A DNA stretch of 64,000 nt from Streptomyces vietnamensis. Its GTDB lineage: Bacteria; Actinomycetota; Actinomycetes; Streptomycetales; Streptomycetaceae. A model generated the notes under the pieces. The model did not search any database. It had not been told where the DNA came from and saw only the letters and a program-made list of their open reading frames with translations. The stretch is from positions 5,894,001 to 5,958,000 of the forward strand of contig NZ_CP010407.1 of assembly GCF_000830005.1 (NCBI RefSeq). The letters are read 5' to 3'. Of the stretch, positions 53,148 to 61,197 are shown piece after piece. The position numbers and the translations under genes are program-made. Each line of letters begins with the position of its first letter. Position 1 is the first letter of the stretch.

Positions 53148-54251
53148 TCAGACCAGCGGCTTCACCGACATCAGGAGGTGGCGGTGGGTGCCGTCGGGGC
53201 CGTCGGTGAGGAGGGCGCGCTGGCCCGGGCCCAGGAGGTGGAAGTGGACCTCGGGGGCGTCCAGGGAGCCCAGGGCGTCCAGGAGGTAGCCGGGGTTGAA
53301 GGCGACGGTCAGGGACTCCGCGTCCGTGAGGGTGGCGGGGAGGCGCTGGGAGGCCACGTCGTCCTCGTAGCCCGCCTGGAGGTGGAGGGCGGTGGGGGAG
53401 AAGGCCAGCTGGACCGGGCTGTCGCCCTCGGCGACGACCGCGACCCGCTTGACGGCCTCGGTCAGCGGGGCCCGCCCGGTGACCGCGAGGGCGTGCTCGC
53501 CGAGGGCGAAGAGCTTGTCGTGGCGGGGGAGGCGGCCGTCGAGCAGTCGGGTGGTGGTGCGGGTGCCGGCGCTCTCGAAGCCGAGGGAGCCGGCGTCGAG
53601 GGCGAGGCGGGCCGGGCCCGTGCCGGCGAGGGAGCGGGCGATCTCGGTGAGCCGGCGGGCCGGGACGACCACGTCGGCGCCCTCCGCGGGGGCGCCGTCC
53701 TCGGGCTTCCACTCCAGGGTGCGGACCGCGTACCGGTAGCGGTCGGTGGCGGCCAGCGTCATGGTGGTGCCGTCCAGGGCGAGCCGTATCCCGGTCAGGA
53801 CGGGCAGCGAGTCGTCGCGGCCCGCGGCGACGGCGACCTGGCTGACCGCCGCGGCGAAGGCGTCCCCGTCCACGAGCCCGCGCACCTCGGGCAGCGCGGG
53901 CGCGGCGGGATAGTCGTCGAGCGGCAGCAGGGAGAGGCCGAAGCGGGCGTCGCCCGAGGTCACCGAGAGGCGGGCGCCCTCCACGGCGAGCTCGGTGGCA
54001 CCCCGGGGAAGCACCTTGCAGATGTCGAGCAGACGCCGGCCGAGGACCAGCGCCCGGCCGTCGACGGCGGTGTCGGCCTCGACCTCGACGCGGGCCGAGG
54101 CCTCGTGGTCGAGGCCCGAGACGCGCAGGCTGCCGTCCGCCGCCTCCAGGAGCAGACCGCCGAGGACGGGCATGGGGGAGCGGGTCGGCAGGACGCGCGC
54201 GGCCCAGGCCACGGCATCGGTCAACACGGCGCTGTCGATACGGAATTCCAT
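53148..54251 (-). CDS. Second DNA polymerase III beta (sliding clamp) homologue
   Basis: A 367-residue clamp-fold protein covering all three DnaN domains: EFRIDSAVLTDAVAWAARVLPTRSPMPVLGGLLLEA (domain 1), the LPEVRGLVDGDAFAAAVSQVAVAAGRDDSLPVLTGIRLAL junction (domain 2), and YLLDALGSLDAPEVHFHLLGPGQRALL...LLMSVKPLV (domain 3). The C-terminal consensus of clamps (about MPMRL or MPVRL, lining the partner-binding pocket) reads MSVKPLV here. Real dnaN normally sits beside dnaA, so this is a paralogue. Paralogues can give resistance to clamp-binding antibiotics (GriR and griselimycin) or serve repair. ATG 54251 is the family start. Confidence 0.92.
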   Translation of the reverse strand: MEFRIDSAVLTDAVAWAARVLPTRSPMPVLGGLLLEAADGSLRVSGLDHEASARVEVEADTAVDGRALVLGRRLLDICKVLPRGATELAVEGARLSVTSGDARFGLSLLPLDDYPAAPALPEVRGLVDGDAFAAAVSQVAVAAGRDDSLPVLTGIRLALDGTTMTLAATDRYRYAVRTLEWKPEDGAPAEGADVVVPARRLTEIARSLAGTGPARLALDAGSLGFESAGTRTTTRLLDGRLPRHDKLFALGEHALAVTGRAPLTEAVKRVAVVAEGDSPVQLAFSPTALHLQAGYEDDVASQRLPATLTDAESLTVAFNPGYLLDALGSLDAPEVHFHLLGPGQRALLTDGPDGTHRHLLMSVKPLV

Positions 54252-54421
54252 GCCGGCGACGCTAGCGGCCGCCACTGACAGAGGCGTTGACCTGCGGTTT
54301 CAGGCGTCCTTCGGCGAGGCCGGGCCGGAATCGCGTCGAACTCCGGTGAGCGGGAAGGAAATCGCGCCCTTGATCGTTCCTTCGTCCGGCAGTGACAGTC
54401 ACGCACAGGGGGAGTGGAGCC

Positions 54422-55570
54422 ATGGCCGACGTCCACGGCACGGTGGAGCCCGGATTCGAGTCCGTACGCGAGGTGTTCGCGGAGATCGCCGCGAACGAGG
54501 CCCGGGACGGCGGCGCCCAGCTCGCCGTCCACCACCACGGCCGGCTGGTCGTCGACCTCTGGGGCGGTGACGGCGTCGACGGGGACTCCCTGCTCGCGCT
54601 CTACTCCTCGTCCAAGGGGGCCATGGCCCTGATCGCCGCGCTCCTCGTCCAGGACGGCGTCCTGGACCTGGACCGCACGGTCGCCTCCTGGTGGCCCGAG
54701 TTCGCCGCCGAGGGCAAGGGCGGGCTCACCCTCCGGCAGCTGCTCGCCCACCGCTCGGGCGTGATCGGCGTGGACGACGGCTTCTCGATGGAGGAGCTCG
54801 CCGACGACCGCCGGATCGCCGCCCGTCTCGCGGCGCAGCGCCCCTTCTGGGAGCCGGGCACCGGCCACGGCTACCACGCCCTGGTCGTCGGAGCCCTCGT
54901 CGGAGAGGTGGTCCTGCGGGCCACCGGCCGGACGATCCAGGAGATCTACGAGGAGCGGGTCCGCGTCCCGTACGGGCTCGACTACTACCTCGGGCTCCCC
55001 GAGGAGCTCGAACCCCGGTTCCGTACGGCCCTGCCGCTGCTGCCCACCCCCGCCCAGCAGGAGTTCCTCGCGGCGAACCCGATCGCCCCCGACAGCCTCA
55101 TGGCCATCGCCTTCAACCTCCACGCCGACCCGCCGTTCGACAATCCGGCCTACGGCAACTCCCCTGCTGTGCGGACGAAGGCCCCGCTCTCCGGCGGCGG
55201 CGTCGGCACCGCGCGCGGCCTCTCCCGGATGTACGCGGCGATCGCGGGCGAGCTCGACGGCCGGCCGCCGCTCCTCGCCCCCGGGACCCTGGCCGAGTTC
55301 GCCCGGATCCACTCCCGGGGCACCGACCTGGTGACCGGCGGGGAGAACGCCTTCGGCCTCGGTTTCGTCCCGCTGGCCACCCGCCACCCCTCGCTCGGCC
55401 CCGGCGCCGTCGGCCACAGCGGGGCCCCCGGGTCCCAGGCCTTCGCCGACCCGGCGACCGGCCTCGCCTACAGCTACGCCCGCCGCCGCTTCGGCTTCAT
55501 GAGCGGTCCCGGCGCGCCCGAGAACGGCCGGCTGATCCCGGCCGTGGTCGAGGCCGCCGCTGCCCTGTAG
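54422..55570 (+). CDS. Serine hydrolase, beta-lactamase/esterase family
   Basis: A 382-residue class C beta-lactamase-like serine hydrolase (EstB type). The Ser-x-x-Lys motif is in LYSSSKGAMALIAALLVQ, with the second-position Tyr in GHGYHALVVGALVGEV. HSG replaces the KTG triad (GAVGHSGAPGSQAF). Start MADVHGTVEPGFESVREVFAE is typical and GGGGGAG lies 8 nt before the ATG. No signal peptide, so the enzyme is cytosolic and probably an esterase or transacylase rather than an antibiotic-degrading enzyme. Shared terminator with YceI follows. Confidence 0.92.
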   Translation: MADVHGTVEPGFESVREVFAEIAANEARDGGAQLAVHHHGRLVVDLWGGDGVDGDSLLALYSSSKGAMALIAALLVQDGVLDLDRTVASWWPEFAAEGKGGLTLRQLLAHRSGVIGVDDGFSMEELADDRRIAARLAAQRPFWEPGTGHGYHALVVGALVGEVVLRATGRTIQEIYEERVRVPYGLDYYLGLPEELEPRFRTALPLLPTPAQQEFLAANPIAPDSLMAIAFNLHADPPFDNPAYGNSPAVRTKAPLSGGGVGTARGLSRMYAAIAGELDGRPPLLAPGTLAEFARIHSRGTDLVTGGENAFGLGFVPLATRHPSLGPGAVGHSGAPGSQAFADPATGLAYSYARRRFGFMSGPGAPENGRLIPAVVEAAAAL

Positions 55571-55583
55571 GTCCAGAAACGCC

Positions 55584-55625
55584 GAGCGCCCGCCTCCGCT
55601 GATGCTGCGGAAGGCGGGCGCGCTC
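55584..55625. terminator. Bidirectional terminator between serine hydrolase and YceI gene
   Basis: GCGCCCGCCT (55586-55595) pairs with AGGCGGGCGC (55612-55621). Inner CCGC/GCGG extend the stem, leaving a 7-nt loop, and outer GA/TC is bulged by CG. It lies between convergent genes. Confidence 0.75.
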
Positions 55626-55648
55626 GTGTGTCCCGTACGGGGGAAGGA

Positions 55649-56260
55649 TCAGGCGGCGTTCTTGATCGCGGAGATGTCGAAGTTCAGCTTGACCTTGTCG
55701 CTGACCATGACGCCACCGGTCTCCAGGGCCGCGTTCCAGGTCAGGCCCCACTCGGAGCGCAGGATCTCGGCGGAGCCCTCGAAGCCGACGCGCTCGTTGC
55801 CGTAGACGTCCGTCGCGGTGCCGTTGAACTCCAGGTCGATGGCGAGCGGCTTGGTGACGTCCTTGATGGTCAGGTCGCCGGTGATCCGGTACTTGTCGCC
55901 GCCCAGCTGCTCGGCGCCCGTGGAGCGGAAGCTCATCAGCGGGAACTGCTCGGCGTCGAAGAAGTCGCCGCTGCGCAGGTGGCCGTCGCGGTCGCCGATG
56001 CCGGTGTCGATGGAGGCGATCTTGACGTCGATCGAGGCGGTGGAGGCGCCCGGGTTCGAGCCGTCGAGCTTCAGCGAGCCCTCGTGCTCGGCGAAGGTGC
56101 CGCGGACGTTGGTGACCATCGCGTGACGGACGGTGAAGCCGATGCTGCTGTGCGCCGGGTCGATGGTGTAGTCGCCGGTGAGGGCGGCGAGGGCCGGGTC
56201 CACCGGGAGGGTGGCGGTGGCGATGGCGGACTCGTTGTTCTTGCGGCCGAAGAGACCCAT
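55649..56260 (-). CDS. YceI family protein
   Basis: A 203-residue lipocalin-like YceI protein with no signal peptide. Core motifs are GDYTIDPAHSSIGFTVRHAMVTNVRGTF, IDTGIGDRDGHLRSGDFFDAEQFPLMSFRST, YRITGDLTIKDVTKPLAIDLEF and GFEGSAEILRSEWGLTWNAALETGGVMVSDKV. The barrel binds isoprenoids such as polyisoprenyl chains. ATG 56260 was chosen for the upstream GGAG and the MGLFGRKNN start. Its promoter carries paired TTGAA/TTCAA dyads, typical for MarR-controlled yceI genes. Confidence 0.95.
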   Translation of the reverse strand: MGLFGRKNNESAIATATLPVDPALAALTGDYTIDPAHSSIGFTVRHAMVTNVRGTFAEHEGSLKLDGSNPGASTASIDVKIASIDTGIGDRDGHLRSGDFFDAEQFPLMSFRSTGAEQLGGDKYRITGDLTIKDVTKPLAIDLEFNGTATDVYGNERVGFEGSAEILRSEWGLTWNAALETGGVMVSDKVKLNFDISAIKNAA

Positions 56261-56282
56261 GACGTGCTCCTTGTCGGTGTTT

Positions 56283-56334
56283 GTTGAACCTTCAACGAGA
56301 ACGACTGTAGCCCTATTCCGTTCAACATTCAACA
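56283..56334 (-). promoter_or_regulatory. yceI promoter with MarR-type operators
   Basis: On the minus strand TTGAAT (56332-56327), a 17-nt spacer and TACAGT (56309-56304) form a consensus promoter. GTTGAAccTTCAAC (56283-56296) is a perfect palindrome downstream of it. TTCAACATTCAACA (56321-56334) is a direct repeat overlapping the -35. TTGAA-N2-TTCAA is typical of MarR repressors; the regulator is not encoded in this window. Confidence 0.7.
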
Positions 56335-56431
56335 TCTGGGGAAGTTGTTCACCCGAACGGCGCCACGGCGACGCCGACGCCCTCTGGCGGACGCGCGTAG
56401 AACTACGGCACGATCTCCCTGCGCGACCGGA

Positions 56432-56545
56432 TTCACCGGCTCCACCGGCTCCACCGGCACCATCCGCGCTACCCGCGTCACCGGCTCCACCCGCGCCACC
56501 GGCGCCATCTGCACCACCGCGCCACCGGCACCACCTGCACAGCCG
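56432..56545 (+). repeat. Degenerate 9-bp tandem array between yceI and the secreted peptidase gene
   Basis: Roughly a dozen 9-bp units close to CCACCGGCN (some CCATCCGCG, CCACCCGCG). All six frames give low-complexity peptides (TGSTG, PAPPAP, VEPVEP), none with a convincing start. It lies in a 322-base gap between the yceI start and the peptidase start, which holds no gene that I can support. Confidence 0.75.
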
Positions 56546-56582
56546 TCCCCACCCGTCACGGTCACCAGCAGGAGGCAACCCC

Positions 56583-57092
56583 GTGAAGCTCCGCTCCGTC
56601 CTCACCGCACTCGGCCTCGTCCTCGGCGCCCTCTTCGCCCCCGGATTCGGCGCCCTCTCCACCGCCACCGACGCCCACGCGGTCACCAAGATCAGCCACG
56701 CCACCGCGACCTCGATGTTCCGCTCCTCCGGGATCACCTGGTCCTCCTCCGGCAACTGCTCGGACCGCAACAACCCCACCTGTACGTCCTTCGAGCAGCT
56801 CAACCTCGCCACCGCCCAGGGCGCCCAGACCCTCAAGAGCGCCAGCGGCTGCGCCCTCAACATCACCGGCGGCACCGAGACCGGCCACGCGAGCGGCACC
56901 TACTCGCACTGGAACGGCTACAAGCTCGACTTCAGCAAGTACACGTGCCTCGGCAGCTACATCAAGAACACGTTCACCTACATCGGGCTGCGCGGCGACG
57001 GCGCCCCGCAGTGGAAGTCCGGCGCGGGCAACGTCTACGCCGACGAGGGCAGCCACTGGGACGTGACCTTCTACAACTGCGGCGGCTGCTGA
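56583..57092 (+). CDS. Small secreted protein, LAS-type (M15-like) metallopeptidase candidate
   Basis: A 169-residue exported protein: signal peptide (MKLRSVLTALGLVLGALF), cleavage near DAHA-VT, then about 135 residues. The pattern SHWNGYKLD (His109, Asp116) matches the S-H-x-x-G-x-x-x-D zinc motif of LAS/M15 peptidases. DEGSHWDVTF supplies a Glu155 and the second His158, as in the E-x-x-H-W end. Cysteine pairs suggest disulfides. It may cut D-Ala-containing peptidoglycan stems. GTG 56583 follows AGGAGG-type sequence. Family membership is from motifs only. It lies before the GH101 gene, 97 nt apart. Confidence 0.65.
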   Translation: MKLRSVLTALGLVLGALFAPGFGALSTATDAHAVTKISHATATSMFRSSGITWSSSGNCSDRNNPTCTSFEQLNLATAQGAQTLKSASGCALNITGGTETGHASGTYSHWNGYKLDFSKYTCLGSYIKNTFTYIGLRGDGAPQWKSGAGNVYADEGSHWDVTFYNCGGC

Positions 57093-57188
57093 CCGACTTG
57101 GACTAACCGGAGGGGGTTGTTGGACTGGCGGGGCCGTCCGCGGACGATCTCGTTGACGGTGATCCGTCACCCGGGCCAACTAGTGCGC

Positions 57189-60100
57189 ATGTCGCACCCA
57201 CATCCCTCCGCCCCCTCCGCGGCGCGGCGGCTGCGCACGGCCTGTGCGCTGGCCGCCGCCGGCTCCGCCGTGCTCGCGCTGGCCGGCCCGGCCGGCGCGA
57301 GCACGCCCGCCGAAAGCGCCACCGCCACGGCCGCCGCCACAGCCACCGAAAGCGTCGCCGAGAACGCCGCCGTCATCGGCTCCGACCAGCTCTCCGTCGC
57401 CGTCGCCGAGGACTTCCCCCGCGTCCTCTCGTACACCGACCGCGCCAGCGGCGCCCGTCTCCTCGGGAGTACGGCCCCGGTCACGCAGGTCGTGCTCAAC
57501 GGCACCGCCCACGCCGTCCGGGCCACGGGCGCCCCCGTCCTGACCGCCGACTCCGCCGCGTACACCCTCGCCTTCCCCGACCTGCCCGGCGTCGAGATCG
57601 ACGCCCGGCTGAGCGTCGACGGCCGGACCACCACCTTCAAGGTGACCGCCGTCCGCGACACCGAGGCCTTCCGCGTCGGCACCATCGACGTCCCCGGCCA
57701 CGACCTGGTCTCCGTCGGCTCCGCGGACACCGGCGCCGCGACCGCCTTCACCCGGCTCGACCCCGACTCCACCCGTACCGCCGACGTCTTCGCCAAGGTC
57801 GTCGACGCCACCGCCGCCGACGCCAACCCGGTCGGCGCGAGCTACGCGATCGTCAACACCGGGCAGCTCGCCGCCGCCGTCGAGTCCAACTCCTCCTACG
57901 ACAAGCCGTCCGGCCCGAGCGCCCGGGACGGCGCCCGCTTCTGGCACCAGGCCCGCAAGAACGGCACCGAGACCCGCGTCGGCGTCTGGTCAGGCCAGTG
58001 GACCTACCGCGGCGCCGGCGCCCCGCAGCCCGAGACCGGCGACAACCTGCCCTGGGCGAAGGTCGTCGTCACCCCCGACGCCAACGCCGACGGGGCCGTC
58101 GACTGGCAGGACGGCGCCGTCGCCTTCCGCACGATCGGGATCAAGGCCCCCGGCAGCGACCAGACCCCGAACCGGGTCGTCGCCCACATCCCCTTCAACT
58201 TCGCCTCCCAGGCCACCCACCCCTTCCTGCGCACCCTGGACGACGTCAAGCGGATCTCGCTCTCCACCGACGGACTCGGACAGTTCGCGCTGCTCAAGGG
58301 GTACGGCTCCGAGGGCCACGACTCCGCCCACCCCGACTACGGCGGCAACTACAACAAGCGCGCCGGCGGCCTCGCCGACCTCAACACCCTCCTGCGCGAG
58401 GGCAGGAAGTGGGGCGCCGGCTTCGGCGTGCACGTGAACGCCACCGAGTCGTACCCCGAGGCCCACCACTTCAGCGAGACCCTCGTCGACAAGACGAAGC
58501 CCGGCTGGAACTGGCTCAACCAGAGCTACTACATCGACCAGCGCCGGGACGTGAACAGCGGCGACCTCGCCCGCCGCTTCCAGCAGCTCCGCGACGAGAC
58601 CGACCCCAACCTGTCGATGCTCTACATCGACGTCTACTACACGCACGGCTGGATCGCCGACAAGACGATGCAGGCCGTCCAGGCGCAGGGCTGGAACGTC
58701 GCCACCGAGTGGGCCGACAAGTTCGAGCGGGCCTCCCTCTGGTCCCACTGGGCCAACGACCTCGACTACGGCGGCGCCACCAACAAGGGCCTCAACTCGA
58801 AGATCATCCGCTTCATCCGCAACGGCGAGAAGGACGTCTGGAACAACCACCCGGTCCTCGGCCAGACCGCCCTCGTCGACTTCGAGGGCTGGACCGGCGA
58901 GACCGACTGGAACGCCTTCTCCGCCAACATCTGGCAGCGGAACCTCCCCGCCAAGTACCTCCAGCAGCAGAAGATCACCCGCTGGAACGGCGACGACATC
59001 ACCTTCACCGGCGGCGTCCGCGGCACCGTCGAGAACGGACGCCGCACCTTCTACGAGAACGGCCGCAAGGTCCTCGACGGCGACGGCTACCTGCTCCCCT
59101 GGGACGGCGGCAAGAAGCTCTACCACTACAACAAGTCCGGCGGCACGACCAGTTGGGCCGTCCCGGCCGGCACGCGCACGTACACCGTGTACAAGCTCAC
59201 CGACAACGGGCGCGTGAAGACCGCCACCGTGCGCCCCTCCGGCGGGCGGATCACCCTCGACGCCGTCGCAGGGCAGCCCTACGTCCTCTATCCCGACAGC
59301 GCCCCCGCGCAGACCGCCCCGCGGTGGGGCCAGGGCACCCCGGTGAAGGACCCCGGCTTCAACGACGCCAAGCTCGGCGCCTGGACCAAGGCCGGCACCG
59401 TCGCCCGCGACACCGACGACCAGGGCCGCAACAGCGCGAAGCTCTCCGGCACCGCCACCGCCTCGGTCCGCCAGCAGATCACCGGCCTCACCCCCGGCAA
59501 GCGGTACACCGCCTCCGCCCTCGTCGAGGTCGAGCCCGGGAAGACCCGCCCCACCACCCTGTCCATCGGCGGCCAGGAGGTCACCGTCGAGCGCTCCCCC
59601 CTGGAGAACCAGGTCGCCGCCTCCGACTGGAACGGCACCCGCCTCCAGCGCGCCAAGGTCACCTTCACCGCACCCGCCGACGGCTCCGTCCCGCTGCGGA
59701 TCCAGGCCGCGAGCGGCAGCCCGGCGACCGTCCGCATCGACGACGTACGGATCGTCGCCAACGACCCGGCGACGAAGGCGGGCACGGCCGCGTACGAGGA
59801 CTTCGAGGCCGTCGACCAGGGCTGGGGCCCCTTCCTCAAGGGCGACGCGGGCGGCACGACCGACCCGCGCACCCACATCGCCCAGCTGCACGCCCCGTAC
59901 ACCCAGGCCGGCTGGAACGGAAAGCCGATCGACGACGTCATCGGCGGCGCCGAGAGCCTCAAGTCCCACGACGAGAACAGCGGCCTCGTCTACCGGACCG
60001 CGCCCTGGACCGTCCCGATGAAGGACGGCCACAGCTACCGCGTCGAGTACGACTACCAGTCCAGCCACGCGGGCGCGTACGAGTGGGTCACCGGCTACGA

Positions 60101-61088
60101 CCGCACGAACGGCAACGGACCGGCCGTCGAGACCCGCCGCACCCCGATCGGACAGCAGCGGACCACCGGGCACTTCGCCGAGACCGTCACCGTCGGCTGC
60201 GGCGACACCTGGACCGGCCTGCGCAAGCGCGAGGACGCCCCGGAGGGCGCCGACTTCGTCCTCGACGGCTTCACCGTCACCGACCTCGGCCCGGCCGCCG
60301 AGCGCACCGCCTGCGGCACGCTCACCGTCAGCGCGCCCGAGACCCTGGAGCCCGGCCGCCCGAACCAGGTCACGGCTACCTTCTCCAACGACGAGGCCGC
60401 CGACGTCACCGGCGCCCAGGCCGTCCTGACCCTCCCCGAGGGCTGGACCGCCGAACCCGCCGCGCCCGTCGCCCTCGGCACGGTCGCACCGGGCGCGCAG
60501 GCCACCGCCACCTGGCAGGTGACACCGCCCGTGGACGCGGCCTACCAGCCGTACCCGCTGGGCGCCTCCGTCGCGTACGGGATCGGGGGAGGGGACCGGA
60601 AGCTCACCGCCGCCACGACCGTCCGCACCCTGCCCCCGCCGCCCACCGCCGACAGCTGGGCCAGCGACCTCGACTGGACCTCGGTCACCAACGGCTGGGG
60701 ACCCGTCGAGCGCGACCTCTCCAACGGCGAGACCGGCACCGGCGACGGCTCCCCGCTGCGGATCGGTGGAGTGGCCTACGCCAAGGGCCTGGGCACCCAC
60801 GCCCCGGCCAAGGTCCGCTACTACCTGGGCGGCCGGTGCACCTCGTTCACCGCCGAGGTCGGGGTGGACGACGTCCAGACCACCCGGGGCAGCGTCCAGT
60901 TCAGCGTCCTCGCGGACGGTACGGAGAAGGTGAAGTCCCCGGTCCTGAAGGCTCCGGACCCGGCCTGGTCGCTCACCGCCGACGTCACCGGCGCCTCCTA
61001 CGTCGACCTGGTGGTCGGCGACGGCGGCGACGGGAACGGCAACGACCACGCGGACTGGGGGAGCGCCCGCTTCCACTGCGGGAGCTGA
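57189..61088 (+). CDS. Endo-alpha-N-acetylgalactosaminidase (GH101), secreted
   Basis: A 1299-residue secreted glycoside hydrolase family 101 enzyme releasing Gal-beta1,3-GalNAc from Ser/Thr of O-glycoproteins (mucins). Signal peptide at the N-terminus (ALAAAGSAVLALAGPAGAS), an N-terminal beta domain, then the catalytic barrel with nucleophile Asp481 in LYIDVYYTHGW and acid/base candidate Glu507 in VATEWADKFERASLWSHW. Carbohydrate-binding beta domains follow, and a C-terminal NPCBM-like domain (GVAYAKGLGTHAPAKVRYYLGGRCTSF). ATG 57189 lacks a ribosome site; GTG 57183 is possible. TTGGACT occurs twice upstream (57098-57104, 57119-57125). The PL8 gene follows, pointing to use of animal-type glycoconjugates. 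Confidence 0.9.
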   Translation: MSHPHPSAPSAARRLRTACALAAAGSAVLALAGPAGASTPAESATATAAATATESVAENAAVIGSDQLSVAVAEDFPRVLSYTDRASGARLLGSTAPVTQVVLNGTAHAVRATGAPVLTADSAAYTLAFPDLPGVEIDARLSVDGRTTTFKVTAVRDTEAFRVGTIDVPGHDLVSVGSADTGAATAFTRLDPDSTRTADVFAKVVDATAADANPVGASYAIVNTGQLAAAVESNSSYDKPSGPSARDGARFWHQARKNGTETRVGVWSGQWTYRGAGAPQPETGDNLPWAKVVVTPDANADGAVDWQDGAVAFRTIGIKAPGSDQTPNRVVAHIPFNFASQATHPFLRTLDDVKRISLSTDGLGQFALLKGYGSEGHDSAHPDYGGNYNKRAGGLADLNTLLREGRKWGAGFGVHVNATESYPEAHHFSETLVDKTKPGWNWLNQSYYIDQRRDVNSGDLARRFQQLRDETDPNLSMLYIDVYYTHGWIADKTMQAVQAQGWNVATEWADKFERASLWSHWANDLDYGGATNKGLNSKIIRFIRNGEKDVWNNHPVLGQTALVDFEGWTGETDWNAFSANIWQRNLPAKYLQQQKITRWNGDDITFTGGVRGTVENGRRTFYENGRKVLDGDGYLLPWDGGKKLYHYNKSGGTTSWAVPAGTRTYTVYKLTDNGRVKTATVRPSGGRITLDAVAGQPYVLYPDSAPAQTAPRWGQGTPVKDPGFNDAKLGAWTKAGTVARDTDDQGRNSAKLSGTATASVRQQITGLTPGKRYTASALVEVEPGKTRPTTLSIGGQEVTVERSPLENQVAASDWNGTRLQRAKVTFTAPADGSVPLRIQAASGSPATVRIDDVRIVANDPATKAGTAAYEDFEAVDQGWGPFLKGDAGGTTDPRTHIAQLHAPYTQAGWNGKPIDDVIGGAESLKSHDENSGLVYRTAPWTVPMKDGHSYRVEYDYQSSHAGAYEWVTGYDRTNGNGPAVETRRTPIGQQRTTGHFAETVTVGCGDTWTGLRKREDAPEGADFVLDGFTVTDLGPAAERTACGTLTVSAPETLEPGRPNQVTATFSNDEAADVTGAQAVLTLPEGWTAEPAAPVALGTVAPGAQATATWQVTPPVDAAYQPYPLGASVAYGIGGGDRKLTAATTVRTLPPPPTADSWASDLDWTSVTNGWGPVERDLSNGETGTGDGSPLRIGGVAYAKGLGTHAPAKVRYYLGGRCTSFTAEVGVDDVQTTRGSVQFSVLADGTEKVKSPVLKAPDPAWSLTADVTGASYVDLVVGDGGDGNGNDHADWGSARFHCGS

Positions 61089-61107
61089 CGCACCCGGAGG
61101 CGGACAG

Positions 61108-61119
61108 CAAGCGCTTGCC
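61108..61119. promoter_or_regulatory. LacI-family operator GCAAGCGCTTGC before the PL8 gene
   Basis: A perfect 12-bp palindrome with the AAGCGCTT core of LacI/CcpA-type operators, 79 nt before the PL8 start and 20 nt after GH101. It predicts sugar-responsive repression of the lyase. No LacI gene lies in the window. Confidence 0.75.
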
Positions 61120-61197
61120 GTGCTCATTGATTGCGTCGGAAACAGGGTGTTACACCGGGCGCCGACCGGTCTCCACCACTTCCCCCGGGAGGCTCCC

